NCBI GenBank assembly: GCA_038210375.1
Contig: JBBQWT010000028.1
Coordinates: 1 to 39,024, forward strand
DNA length: 39,024 nucleotides
Source of the DNA: JBBQWT01 sp038210375
GTDB taxonomy: Bacteria > Acidobacteriota > Terriglobia > Terriglobales > Acidobacteriaceae
Reading direction: 5' to 3'
The notes under the pieces were generated by a model. The model worked only from the letters and a program-made list of their open reading frames with translations. It was not told the origin of the DNA and did no database searches. A program made the translations under genes and the position numbers. The first letter of the stretch is position 1; every line of letters starts with the position of its first letter. Positions 23,947 to 32,372 of this stretch are shown piece by piece.

Positions 23947-24546
23947 TCACTTCAACTCCTGAACGAATTTGTTTACATCCGCCACGTCGATGATGGCAGT
24001 GAGGTCCGCATGTCCGGCGAGCGTTTCGCGTTCTTTGCCATCGACCAGTATCTTTACCTGGTGAATTCCGGAAACGTTGGCGCTGATGGTCTCAACCATC
24101 GAGGCGATCGTCATCTGTTCTTCGAGGATGCCTGACGGATGCCCATCGACCAGCGCCGATGTCAGGTCGAGCACCGCCGTCCCATCGGAAAGAAGATACA
24201 CGTTCTTGACCTCGGAGCCCTTGGCCAGGGGATGGGAGGAATCGCTCTTCAGATATTCGTGGATCAGCGCGCGCAGAACTTCGCGGGCGCGCAACGCGGG
24301 CTCGGGGGGCAGCGCCACCGTCACCTCCTGCCGATGGAAGTCGGGCCGCGCATCTGACGCCACGGTCAGGGTAATGCGTTCGCTGGCCCCGACGACGGGA
24401 GCGCCCAGGGCCTCGCGGTCGGCGGCGCGCTGCGAATCTTCCTCGGCGTTGCGTTTGATGCGCACGAGAACGACGGAGATCAACAGAATGGCGACCAACG
24501 CGCCGGCGATGGCGATATAAATCTTTCGATGGCGGGGAGCACTCAT
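23947..24546 (-). CDS. GerMN-domain membrane-anchored protein
   Basis: A 199-residue protein with one N-terminal membrane helix (about 9-29, IYIAIAGALVAILLISVVLV) and an extracytoplasmic GerMN domain. The domain shows the usual order: VTVALPPEP, a helix with AREVLRALIHEYL, GSEVKNVYLLSDGTAVLDLTSALVD, a Glu-rich helix (EEQMTIASMVETI) and VKILVDGKERETLAGHADL. GerMN domains occur in spore germination protein GerM and in many non-sporulating bacteria beside peptidoglycan amidases, where a wall-related role is assumed. The ATG overlaps the amidase stop (ATGA) and its own stop abuts the murI TTG, so the three genes are tightly coupled. Confidence 0.88.
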   Translation of the reverse strand: MSAPRHRKIYIAIAGALVAILLISVVLVRIKRNAEEDSQRAADREALGAPVVGASERITLTVASDARPDFHRQEVTVALPPEPALRAREVLRALIHEYLKSDSSHPLAKGSEVKNVYLLSDGTAVLDLTSALVDGHPSGILEEQMTIASMVETISANVSGIHQVKILVDGKERETLAGHADLTAIIDVADVNKFVQELK

Positions 24547-26105
24547 GGCTTCTTACCCGCAGGCTTGTCCGGGGTCTCGACGAAGGGCTTATCCAGCTTG
24601 TCCTTGAGGTCGTTGCGCGAATTCAGAATGGCGGTGGCGACCGCCTGCGCCACTTGTTCCTGGTAAGTCGCGTTCTGAATGCTTCCGGTGGCCGATTCTG
24701 GAGGCGCCACTTCGATCACCACGGCAGCGGCGGCCACGTTGTTGAGCGGTTTGACCGGGACGCTCAATTGCACCGCCGGTACCTGAAGCTTTTTCAGTTC
24801 CTGCAATATGCTGCCGGCGATGATGCGGCTGCGATCGCCGAACCCTGCCTGCGCCCACTCCCAGGGCACAAAGCTGCCATATCCGCCGGTGCCATTAAAA
24901 AGGGTGGTGTAGATTCGCACTCCGGTGCCCGGCCCGCCGGCGTGAACTACCAGGTAGAGCAGGGGATGCATCGCATTGGCCATGGCCGCGCGCTGGTCGA
25001 GGCCGACGCGCTGGTCACCATCGCGCACCAGCGCAACCCGCAGGTTTCTTTTCTGCAACTCGCCGCGCAGGCGTCGCGCGATCGCCAGGGTCACGTCTTT
25101 TTCCGCGATCTCATCGGTGAGGGCGGTGCCGCGTTCGTCCCCGCCATGGCTGGGATCGATCAGGATCAACGAGCGTTGGCCTTGCTGCGCCGGCGGCGGC
25201 CGGGGGATGGGCGTGGCCACCGGCGCCTCCGCAGGAATCACGACCGGCGGCACAGCGGCAGGCGCAGCCGTGGGAGCAGGGGGCACGGGGATGGTGGGTG
25301 CCGCGGTGCTCGCCCCCTGCGCCGGCACGACGGTGATGGACTTGCCGCCGTCGCCGAACCTGGCGATCAGCTGGGTGGTCCCGGTCACGGTGATTTCCGA
25401 GTTTCCCTTATTTTCCTTGAACTCCAGCGAAGTAATGACCTTGTCGCTGAATCCGACGTTCTCCGTTCCTGGCAATATCGGCTCTCGGGTAAAGGTAAGC
25501 TTCAACTTGTTTCCGTCGGTGCTGACCGTGGGGTTTACGGGATTGGTGAAGTCCAGCCGCACGCCCCCCGGATCGGCGGTGTAAAGATGTGGACTGTACC
25601 GGGTCACGGTGTCAGATAGAAAAAGCCGTTGCGCCGGATAGTGCAAGTCGGCATGAAAGCCGGTGTAAAGCGCCAGCGTGGTTTCAGCGCCGCGCAGGGG
25701 TATCAGAATGCGGCCATTTTCCAGCAGCACTTTTCCCGCGAGATCGGCATCCTTGGAGCCAATCTTTACCTTGGTCTTGCCTTCTTTCATTTTGCCTTCA
25801 ACGCCACCTAGGCGGATTTTCAAGGTCCCGCCATACTGAACATCGACCGGGCCCAGGGGTTCGAGCAGGTTCACGAGATCGACATATTCCTGCCCGCCCC
25901 GGTCGTAGATATCCACCCCGTAGCGGGACCTCTGGGTATAGACCGAAAGACGTTTTTCGTCGCGGGCAGGCGGCGCCGCCGAAATAATCACCGGCGCGGG
26001 CGCCAACAGCATCAGGCAGGGAAGGGCCGCCAGCGCGGCGCGTAGGATGACCCTCCGGCTGAAGTTAAAGCGGCGCGAAATTGGCGGGATTTCAGTCAAC
26101 CGCAT
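24543..26105 (-). CDS. N-acetylmuramoyl-L-alanine amidase (Amidase_3, AmiC-like)
   Basis: Cleaves the amide bond between MurNAc and L-Ala of peptidoglycan in the periplasm. The 520-residue product has a signal peptide with an RRVILRAALAALPCLMLLAPAP core. Residues 50-260 contain two beta-rich domains of the copper-amine-oxidase-N/AMIN kind; a Pro/Ala-rich linker (about 270-310) follows. The C-terminal zinc amidase has LILIDPSHGG (first His), EKDVTLAIA (Glu ligand), LYLVVHAGG (second His) and VVIEVAPPES (catalytic Glu). The usual 'SIHAN' is VVHAGG here, a mild deviation. The start overlaps the DUF1015 stop by 14 bp and lacks a clear SD, suggesting re-initiation. It ends overlapping GerMN. Confidence 0.9.
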   Translation of the reverse strand: MRLTEIPPISRRFNFSRRVILRAALAALPCLMLLAPAPVIISAAPPARDEKRLSVYTQRSRYGVDIYDRGGQEYVDLVNLLEPLGPVDVQYGGTLKIRLGGVEGKMKEGKTKVKIGSKDADLAGKVLLENGRILIPLRGAETTLALYTGFHADLHYPAQRLFLSDTVTRYSPHLYTADPGGVRLDFTNPVNPTVSTDGNKLKLTFTREPILPGTENVGFSDKVITSLEFKENKGNSEITVTGTTQLIARFGDGGKSITVVPAQGASTAAPTIPVPPAPTAAPAAVPPVVIPAEAPVATPIPRPPPAQQGQRSLILIDPSHGGDERGTALTDEIAEKDVTLAIARRLRGELQKRNLRVALVRDGDQRVGLDQRAAMANAMHPLLYLVVHAGGPGTGVRIYTTLFNGTGGYGSFVPWEWAQAGFGDRSRIIAGSILQELKKLQVPAVQLSVPVKPLNNVAAAAVVIEVAPPESATGSIQNATYQEQVAQAVATAILNSRNDLKDKLDKPFVETPDKPAGKKP

Positions 26106-27408
26106 ACATGGTCAAGCCGCTCAGCAGCTTGGGATAGAAATCAGTGGATTTCTGCGGCATCACCTCACCAGCGAAAGCCACGTCGCGCATGTGCTGCACC
26201 GGCACCGGGTTCATAAGGAAAGCGGCGTTGGCGCCGGCACTGACCTGGGCCAGCGCTTCGGCGGCGTCGCGAACGTAGCGGATGTGCCGCAGATCGCGAA
26301 TTGCCTCTTCTGAAATTTTGAACACTCCCTGCAGCAACACCTTGTGCAATTGGACCACATCAAGGGCGCGCTGTCGTGATGATAAGCCGCCCAGGATGGA
26401 GTCCGCCGCCCCGGTGCGGGGAGCGAGCAAATACATTCCGTTCCCGAAGGCGGCGACCATCAGGCTTTGACTTTCCTTCGCGCGCCCCAGGCCGCCGGTA
26501 ACCACTGCGGCATCAAGCTTCTGGCCCAGGGGAGTCACGTCAAAATATTTGCTGATCCCCTCCAGCGCCGCCCCGGAGTCGAAATGATCCAGCCCAAAGA
26601 TCACCCGGTGAGTGGGCAGCACCACCAGACCGGGATCTTCCATGTTGATGCAAGTCATCATGACGCGCTCATAGGGAGCGTTAGGATCAGGCGCGCCTCC
26701 GGCTTCAAGGCGCCGCTGGTTGCGATAGGCGAGGGCGGTCTCATAGCGATGATGTCCGTCGGCGATCACCAGCTTCCTGCCCGCCATCACGGCGGCGACC
26801 GCGGAAACCACCGCCGGATCAGAAAATCGCCAGACCCGGTGAAGCACCCCATATTCGTCCGTAATCTCAATGTCGGCCATCGGGCGCGGCTGCAGCAGCT
26901 TCTCAACTTCTTTCTGCGGGTCGCTGTAAAGCATAAAAAGCTGGCCGAAATGGGTCTTGGTAGCCTGCAGTAGCTTCAACCGGTCGGCTTTGGGGCCGGA
27001 ATGGGTCTGTTCGTGGCGATGAATGATGTTCTCGGTGTAGTCGTGGAGCTGTACCGCGGATATGAATCCGCGGCGCTCGTAGAACGGACCGCCGGTGGCG
27101 CTACCGACCCCGGGAACCGGGAACCGCTGCGAGTACAGGTAAATACTGGGTTCGGGATCCGCGGCGAGCACGCCTCGCGTCTTCCATTCAGCCAGATAGT
27201 CGGCCGCGCGGGTATAGACGTTAGCCGTGTCTCCATCCCCCGGTTCGGTTTTACCCAGGATGATTCTTACCAGGTTATAGGGGCTGGCCTGGTAATAGGC
27301 TTCCTGCATTGCAGGGGAAATTTTGTCGTAGGGCTGGGTAACGACGTCCGCCAGTTGAACCGAAGAAGGATCATAACGCCATGCGGGAAAAGGAAAGATC
27401 TCAGCCAT
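26092..27408 (-). CDS. DUF1015 family protein
   Basis: A 438-residue cytoplasmic protein covering the whole DUF1015 family, whose biochemical role I cannot state. Recognisable segments are IFPFPAWRYDPSSV at the start, VTQPYDKISPAMQEAYY, NLVRIILGK, the HDYTENIIHRHEQTHSGPKADRL block, and VIADGHHRYETALAYRN near the middle. The conserved His, Arg and Glu clusters suggest an enzyme. It is the first gene of the minus-strand operon leading into the amidase, GerMN and murI. ATG 27408 lacks a strong SD. A -10-like TACAAT lies at 27455-27450 on the minus strand, but without a good -35 box. Confidence 0.9.
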   Translation of the reverse strand: MAEIFPFPAWRYDPSSVQLADVVTQPYDKISPAMQEAYYQASPYNLVRIILGKTEPGDGDTANVYTRAADYLAEWKTRGVLAADPEPSIYLYSQRFPVPGVGSATGGPFYERRGFISAVQLHDYTENIIHRHEQTHSGPKADRLKLLQATKTHFGQLFMLYSDPQKEVEKLLQPRPMADIEITDEYGVLHRVWRFSDPAVVSAVAAVMAGRKLVIADGHHRYETALAYRNQRRLEAGGAPDPNAPYERVMMTCINMEDPGLVVLPTHRVIFGLDHFDSGAALEGISKYFDVTPLGQKLDAAVVTGGLGRAKESQSLMVAAFGNGMYLLAPRTGAADSILGGLSSRQRALDVVQLHKVLLQGVFKISEEAIRDLRHIRYVRDAAEALAQVSAGANAAFLMNPVPVQHMRDVAFAGEVMPQKSTDFYPKLLSGLTMYAVD

Positions 27409-27687
27409 AAGGGGTTCTTAACCAGAGCCAACAAAAGATGCAGTTAGTTATTGTAATTTGAATCGCGGCCTGCGGGTTGAAGCAGACGCTCAGGGCGCTG
27501 TGACCTGGCTTCGATGTCGTCAAAAGGTACGGCTTGCGCACGGCAGTCTGGTGGGCGCAAGCTGTGATAGCATCGGGAAAACAGCAGGAGTAAGACTCCG
27601 GTGCGCTCCCTTGGCTGCAACTCATAGCGGTTCGAAGAGCGGGAATTTTTGTCTTTATAAATTTGTTCATGTAAGCAGGAAACTGCC

Positions 27688-28794
27688 ATGGCGAGTTCAA
27701 AAGAGTTTCGGCCGTTTGTTCATCATTCGCGTCTTACTATCCCTGTGCTCCGCTTGGATTCAGCCCAACCAGATCATCGGCGCAGGCGGGCGCGAAGGTA
27801 CGCAGCCTGCGTAATGATGGCACTGGCGCTGTTTCTGGGTAGCCAGGCGGCATTGGCCCAGAACAGCGATCAGGACGTCCACATAACGCCGCGGAGCAAG
27901 CCGGCGCCGCCCCCGGTTGCCAACCCCGCGCTCACCTCGGCCCTCGAAAAGACGCATGCCAAGCCCATCCAAATCCAAGTGGACCTTGTACTGGTCAACG
28001 TGACCGTGACCGACCCCTTGAACCGGCTGGTCACCGGCCTCGAAAAAGAAAATTTTGTGCTGGCGGAAGAAAACCGGCTGCAGGCGATCCGCACGTTTTC
28101 CAGCGAGGACGCGCCTATATCCCTGGGCGTGATCTTCGACATGAGCGGCAGCATGTCCAACAAGATCGAGAAGTCGCGGGCGGCGGTGGTGGAATTTTTC
28201 AAGACCGCCAATCCCGAGGACGAATTCTTCCTGATTACTTTTTCGGATAAGCCGGAGGTGTTGGCGGACTTCACCAACTCCATTGAAGACATCCAGGGAA
28301 AATTGATTTACACCGTGCCCAAAGGGCGCACCGCGCTGCTGGATGCGGTATACCTGGGCATTACCAAGATGCGCGACGCCAAACACAGCCGCAAGGCGCT
28401 GTTGATCATTTCCGATGGAGGCGACAACCGAAGCCGTTACACCGATAGCGAGATCAAGTCGCTGGTGCGCGAAGCCGACGTGCAGATCTATGCCATTGGC
28501 TTGTTCGATGCGTATTCCGCCACTCCCGAAGAGCAGCGCGGCCCGTTCACCCTGGCAGCCATTACCGATATTACCGGGGGCCGCACCATCACCATCAGTA
28601 ATGTTAACGAGCTGAGCGATGTAGCCACTAAAATAGGGGTAGAGTTGCGAAACCAGTACGTTCTCGGGTACCGGCCGACGGACCCGGTGCGAAATGGTAA
28701 ATATCGCAAGATCAAGGTAAAACTACTGCCACCGAAAGGGCTTCCTCAACTGAATGTTCACGCCAAGACCGGTTATTACGCGCCCACAGAATAA
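27688..28794 (+). CDS. Secreted VWA-domain protein, acidobacterial type (first of pair)
   Basis: A 368-residue exported protein of the 'VWFA-related Acidobacterial domain' kind. A basic N-terminus (RRRRARR) precedes a hydrophobic core ending ALAQ near residue 57. A short strand-rich segment (IQVDLVLVNVTVTDPLNRLVTGLEKENFVLAEENRLQ) leads into the VWA domain. Its metal-binding MIDAS is intact: D151-x-S153-x-S155 in DMSGSMS, T215 and D243 in ISDGGDN. The C-terminal RNQYVLGYRPTDPVRNGKYRKIKV is typical of this family. Substrate or partner unknown. ATG 27688 has AGGAA 7 nt upstream. A TATAAA at 27656 may be a -10 element. The end overlaps the next VWA gene by 41 bp. Confidence 0.9.
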   Translation: MASSKEFRPFVHHSRLTIPVLRLDSAQPDHRRRRARRYAACVMMALALFLGSQAALAQNSDQDVHITPRSKPAPPPVANPALTSALEKTHAKPIQIQVDLVLVNVTVTDPLNRLVTGLEKENFVLAEENRLQAIRTFSSEDAPISLGVIFDMSGSMSNKIEKSRAAVVEFFKTANPEDEFFLITFSDKPEVLADFTNSIEDIQGKLIYTVPKGRTALLDAVYLGITKMRDAKHSRKALLIISDGGDNRSRYTDSEIKSLVREADVQIYAIGLFDAYSATPEEQRGPFTLAAITDITGGRTITISNVNELSDVATKIGVELRNQYVLGYRPTDPVRNGKYRKIKVKLLPPKGLPQLNVHAKTGYYAPTE

Positions 28795-29845
28795 CCCCCC
28801 GCAACCAGGACTTCATCATCACCCGCAAGGCGAAAACCGCCGCGGAAAAGTGTTCGCCGCCATGGCGGCAGCCATGGTTCTTTCTTTGGCCGCCGCGGGG
28901 GCCACGGCGCAGACCTCGCCGGCATCCCCCGGGGTCGCCCAACCGCCTATGCCACAAACCAGCGGGGCCGGATCTTCGCAGAATTCCCCGAACAACGGCA
29001 TTTACACCGTGAAAAAAGCGGTGGAAGAGGTTCAGCTGCATGCCACCGTTCTGGACAAGTACCATCATCTGGTGACCACGCTGGACAAGAACGCATTCAC
29101 CGTATTTGAAGACGGCAAGCTGCAACAGATCACCTCGTTCCGCCGCGAGGACATTCCGGTATCGATCGGCATCCTGGTGGATAATTCGGGCTCGATGCGG
29201 GAGAAGCGCGCGGCGGTAAACGCGGCCGCGCTGAACCTGGTGCGATCCAGCAATCCCGATGACGAAGTGTTTATCGTCAATTTCAGCGAAGAAGCGTATA
29301 TCGATCAGCCCTTCACCTCTGACCTCAAGTTGTTGCGCGACGCGCTGGAAAAGATCGAATCGCGGGGCGGGACCGCAATGTTCGATGCCCTGGTGGGAGC
29401 GGCGGACGAGCTGAAGAGACACGGGACGCGAGAGAAGAAGGTCCTGCTGGTGGTGACCGACGGGGAAGACAATGCCAGCAAGCAAACCCTGGAACAGGCC
29501 ATCCGCCACGTGCAGGAGCAGAACGGGCCCACGGTTTATACCATTGGGATTTTTGGGGGCGATGAGGGGCGCGGCGAAAAGAAGCGCGCGGAAAGAGCGC
29601 TCAAGGCCATTTCGTCGAGGACGGGCGGAGTTGCTTTTCTGCCCAGGGGACTCGGTGAGGTGGATGCGGTGAGCCAGGAAGTCGCGCGCGACATTCGTAG
29701 CCAGTACAGCATCGGCTATAAGACCCCCGTCAACCAGCATGGGTACAGAACGGTAAAGGTCGTCGCCAAGGCGCGCGGCTACAACAATCTTGAAGTGCGG
29801 ACAAGGAGCGGTTACTTTGCCGGCGAAGGTACGGCGCCGAAGTAG
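28754..29845 (+). CDS. Secreted VWA-domain protein, acidobacterial type (second of pair)
   Basis: A 363-residue paralogue of the gene just upstream with the same layout: signal peptide (KVFAAMAAAMVLSLAAAGATAQ), a linker, VQLHATVLDKYHHLVTTLDKNAFTVFEDGKLQ, then the VWA domain with MIDAS D143-x-S145-x-S147 (DNSGSM), GGTAMFDAL and VTDGEDN, and C-terminal RSQYSIGYKTPVNQHGYRTVKV. The ATG at 28754 lies inside the end of the previous gene and puts about 30 residues before the signal peptide, with only a distant SD. GTG 28848, directly before the hydrophobic stretch, is a real alternative. The overlap suggests co-translation of the pair. Confidence 0.88.
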   Translation: MFTPRPVITRPQNNPPQPGLHHHPQGENRRGKVFAAMAAAMVLSLAAAGATAQTSPASPGVAQPPMPQTSGAGSSQNSPNNGIYTVKKAVEEVQLHATVLDKYHHLVTTLDKNAFTVFEDGKLQQITSFRREDIPVSIGILVDNSGSMREKRAAVNAAALNLVRSSNPDDEVFIVNFSEEAYIDQPFTSDLKLLRDALEKIESRGGTAMFDALVGAADELKRHGTREKKVLLVVTDGEDNASKQTLEQAIRHVQEQNGPTVYTIGIFGGDEGRGEKKRAERALKAISSRTGGVAFLPRGLGEVDAVSQEVARDIRSQYSIGYKTPVNQHGYRTVKVVAKARGYNNLEVRTRSGYFAGEGTAPK

Positions 29846-29875
29846 ACCCAGCCCTTTGAAACAGCCGTCAATCGT

Positions 29876-29904
29876 GCCGCTCATGGAATTATTTCCTGGG
29901 CGGC
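29876..29904. other. Hairpin in the 3' flank of the VWA pair
   Basis: GCCGCTCA pairs with TGGGCGGC (with one G-U pair) and, after a one-base bulge, GGAA pairs with TTCC around a TTAT loop. No U-tract follows on either strand, so termination is doubtful. Confidence 0.35.
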
Positions 29905-29920
29905 TGCTCGAAACTGCACG

Positions 29921-29937
29921 TCCATAAATTCTATGGA
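29921..29937. promoter_or_regulatory. Operator-like palindrome upstream of the cysteine-synthase-like gene
   Basis: TCCATA-AATTC-TATGGA is a perfect 6+5+6 inverted repeat, 42 bp before the putative -35 box. It could bind a dimeric regulator; none is encoded nearby. Confidence 0.35.
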
Positions 29938-29979
29938 TAGGGGAAAATATTTAAATTGAATAGGCGCCTGAAGCATCCA

Positions 29980-30008
29980 TTGACCAGCAAGCACGCGTCT
30001 CGTAACCT
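29980..30008 (+). promoter_or_regulatory. Possible promoter of the cysteine-synthase-like gene
   Basis: TTGACC (29980-29985), 17 nt, TAACCT (30003-30008). The -35 is good and the -10 moderate. The start would be near 30015, with a leader of about 19 nt. Confidence 0.4.
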
Positions 30009-30033
30009 GTAAAGTAAGGCCCTCCGCATTAGA

Positions 30034-31035
30034 ATGACCAAAACCGCCATGGCTAGAATCAGCGAAGCTGTTCGACCCGCAGTTGCCGAAGATATTACTG
30101 AATTGGTGGGCCACACCCCCATGCTGCATCTGCGGCGCTTAGCCGGCGGAGGTGGGGGCGAGGTGTACGCCAAGCTTGAATACCTGAACCCCGGGGGCAG
30201 CGTGAAAGATCGCGCGGCCATGGGCATGATCGATCGGGCGGAAGCCCAGGGCTGGTTGCGTTCCGGTTACACCATTGTCGAGGCCACAGCCGGCAACACC
30301 GGTATTGGCTTGTCACTAATTGGGATCAACCGCGGTTACAAGGTGATTTTGTGCGTACCGGAAAGATTTTCTGAAGAGAAAGTCAAGGTGATGGCGGCGC
30401 TGGGAGCTAAAGTAATTCGCACTCCTGACGCCGAGGGCATGCTGGGGGCTATTGCCAGGGCCAAGGCAATAGCCGCTGAAACCCCAAACTCTTATACCGC
30501 TCTGCAATTTGAAAATCTCGCCAACCCTGAATTTCATTACCAGACCACGGGGCAGGAAATCCTGGAACAAATGGAGCACCAGATCGACGCCGTCGTCATC
30601 GGCATCGGCACCGGCGGCACGTTCTCGGGGGTGGTCCGCCGCATCAAGGAAGCGCTGCCGCAGGTGATCGCGGTGGCGGTTGAGACCCAGGGTTCGGTTC
30701 TCCAGGGCGGCCCTCCAGGACCGCACGAAGTAGAAGGCATCGGAGTGAGTTTTATCCCGCGCACCTATGACGGGTCGCTGGCCGACGAAATCGTGATGGT
30801 CAGCGATGACGACGCCTTCGGCATGGTGAGAAAGCTTGCCCGGAATGAAGGTGTGATGTCAGGCTCGAGCGGCGGCGCCAATGTGTTTGCGGCCATTTCG
30901 ATGGCGCGGCGGCTGGGGCCGGGCAAGCGAGTGGTGACGGTGGTGCCGGATTCCGCGGAGCGCTACCTTTCCAAGGGAATTTACGACTATGCAAAATTTG
31001 CGGCCGATGAGGCCGGCGGAACCCGTGGGAAATAG
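30034..31035 (+). CDS. PLP-dependent cysteine synthase / cystathionine beta-synthase-like enzyme
   Basis: A 333-residue fold-type II PLP enzyme. It performs a beta-replacement: either O-acetylserine plus sulfide to cysteine (CysK/CysM), or serine plus homocysteine to cystathionine (CBS). PLP-binding Lys58 is in NPGGSVKDRAA. The substrate loop reads EATAGNTGIGL where CysK usually has E-P-T-S-G-N-T-G-I. The phosphate-binding loop is GIGTGGTFSG, and the late SGSSGGAN is present. There is no C-terminal CBS-domain pair. The neighbour is a cystathionine gamma-synthase/lyase, which favours a CBS role in reverse transsulfuration, though this is inference. ATG 30049 is an alternative start; neither has a strong SD. 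Confidence 0.9.
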   Translation: MTKTAMARISEAVRPAVAEDITELVGHTPMLHLRRLAGGGGGEVYAKLEYLNPGGSVKDRAAMGMIDRAEAQGWLRSGYTIVEATAGNTGIGLSLIGINRGYKVILCVPERFSEEKVKVMAALGAKVIRTPDAEGMLGAIARAKAIAAETPNSYTALQFENLANPEFHYQTTGQEILEQMEHQIDAVVIGIGTGGTFSGVVRRIKEALPQVIAVAVETQGSVLQGGPPGPHEVEGIGVSFIPRTYDGSLADEIVMVSDDDAFGMVRKLARNEGVMSGSSGGANVFAAISMARRLGPGKRVVTVVPDSAERYLSKGIYDYAKFAADEAGGTRGK

Positions 31036-31138
31036 GACAGACCAGCGGGATTGACGGAGTTTCTGGTTCTCCGCCCCATCACAGTTTCAGCGGACCAGCC
31101 GGGTAAGCGAATCCACGATCAATCGAAATAGGGACTTG

Positions 31139-32293
31139 ATGAAGAAAAAGAATGCCGGCTTTTCCACGCGAGCCATCCATAGCGGCCAGGAGGCTGATCC
31201 TTTGACCGGGGCGGTAAGCGTCCCCATCTACGCCACCTCCACCTATCTGCAGGAAGCCATCGGCAAGAACAAGGGATACGAGTACGCGCGCGTATCCAAC
31301 CCCACCCGCACCCGTCTTGAAGAAAACCTGGCGGCGCTGGAGGGAGGCACGTCGGCGCACGTATTCGCCAGCGGCATGGCCGCAATCAACGCTCTCTGCA
31401 CCATGCTGAAGAGCGGCGACCATGTGGTCTGCTCCAGCAACGTTTATGGCGGAGTGCCGCGCCTGTTCGACCAGGTGCTCTCCGGCTACGGGCTGCAATT
31501 TTCCTACGTGGACACCACGGATAACGCGGCGGTGGCGGCCTCGCTCAAGAAAAATACCCGGTTCATTTACGTGGAAACGCCCACCAACCCGCTGATGGCA
31601 ATCAGCGACATCGCGGAAATTTCACGCATCTGCCACAAGAAGAACGTTGAAGTGATTGTGGACAACACTTTCCTCTCTCCGTATTTTCAGCAGCCCCTGG
31701 CCCTGGGAGCGGACATGGTGGTGCACTCCACCACCAAGTTCCTGAACGGGCACAGCGACGGCCTGGGCGGGGTGGTGGTGGGGACCAAGCCCGAGCATGC
31801 GGAACGGTTTGCGTTCATTCAAAAATCGGCGGGCGCGATTCTTTCTCCCTTCGAGTGCTGGCTGGTGCTGCGCGGGGTGAAGACCCTGGCGGTGCGAATG
31901 GTGCAGCACGATTTCAATGGCCGCCTGGTCGCCGCATTTCTGCACGAACACAAGAAAGTAAAGCGGGTATTTTATCCGGGATTGCAAGAGCATCCGCAGC
32001 ACGCCCTGGCGCTGCAGCAGATGACCGGTTTCGGCTCGATGATCACCTTCGAGACCGGGTCGCTGGCCAACGCCCGGAAGATGCTGAGCCAAGTGCGGGT
32101 GTGCTCGCTGGCGGAATCGTTAGGTGGGGTGGAAAGTTTGATCTCCCATCCCGCGACCATGACCCATGCCGCGGTCGGGGCCGCGGGCCGCGCCAAAATT
32201 GGACTTACCGATGGCATGGTCCGCCTGTCGGTGGGAATTGAAGATTGCGACGACATCATTGCCGATCTCGACCAGGCGTTGGCGGCCATCTGA
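31139..32293 (+). CDS. Cystathionine gamma-synthase / gamma-lyase (Cys/Met metabolism PLP enzyme)
   Basis: A 384-residue fold-type I PLP enzyme of the trans-sulfuration family. Diagnostic segments: FSTRAIHSGQEADPLTGAVSVPIYATSTY at the start, YARVSNPTRTRLEENLAALEGG, VETPTNPLM, DNTFLSPYFQQPL, PLP-binding Lys200 in HSTTKFLNGHSD, and the C-terminal ESLGGVESLISHPATMTH and VRLSVGIED. Synthase and lyase cannot be told apart reliably by sequence. Beside a CBS-like gene, cleavage of cystathionine to cysteine (lyase) is the likelier use. I start at ATG 31139, 4-5 nt after AGGGA; the TTG directly before it is an alternative. It follows the upstream gene by about 100 bp. Confidence 0.93.
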   Translation: MKKKNAGFSTRAIHSGQEADPLTGAVSVPIYATSTYLQEAIGKNKGYEYARVSNPTRTRLEENLAALEGGTSAHVFASGMAAINALCTMLKSGDHVVCSSNVYGGVPRLFDQVLSGYGLQFSYVDTTDNAAVAASLKKNTRFIYVETPTNPLMAISDIAEISRICHKKNVEVIVDNTFLSPYFQQPLALGADMVVHSTTKFLNGHSDGLGGVVVGTKPEHAERFAFIQKSAGAILSPFECWLVLRGVKTLAVRMVQHDFNGRLVAAFLHEHKKVKRVFYPGLQEHPQHALALQQMTGFGSMITFETGSLANARKMLSQVRVCSLAESLGGVESLISHPATMTHAAVGAAGRAKIGLTDGMVRLSVGIEDCDDIIADLDQALAAI

Positions 32294-32372
32294 TTTTCAT
32301 CGCGCGACTAGCGACAACAGAGGTCTTTTCGCTACTTTTCTAGGCACTCAATCATTTCCAGCCAAGGAACTA

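Noticed and set aside
28712..29884. Minus-strand frame opposite the second VWA gene
   Set aside because: The plus strand carries an intact VWA domain; the opposing product is His/Arg-rich without motifs.
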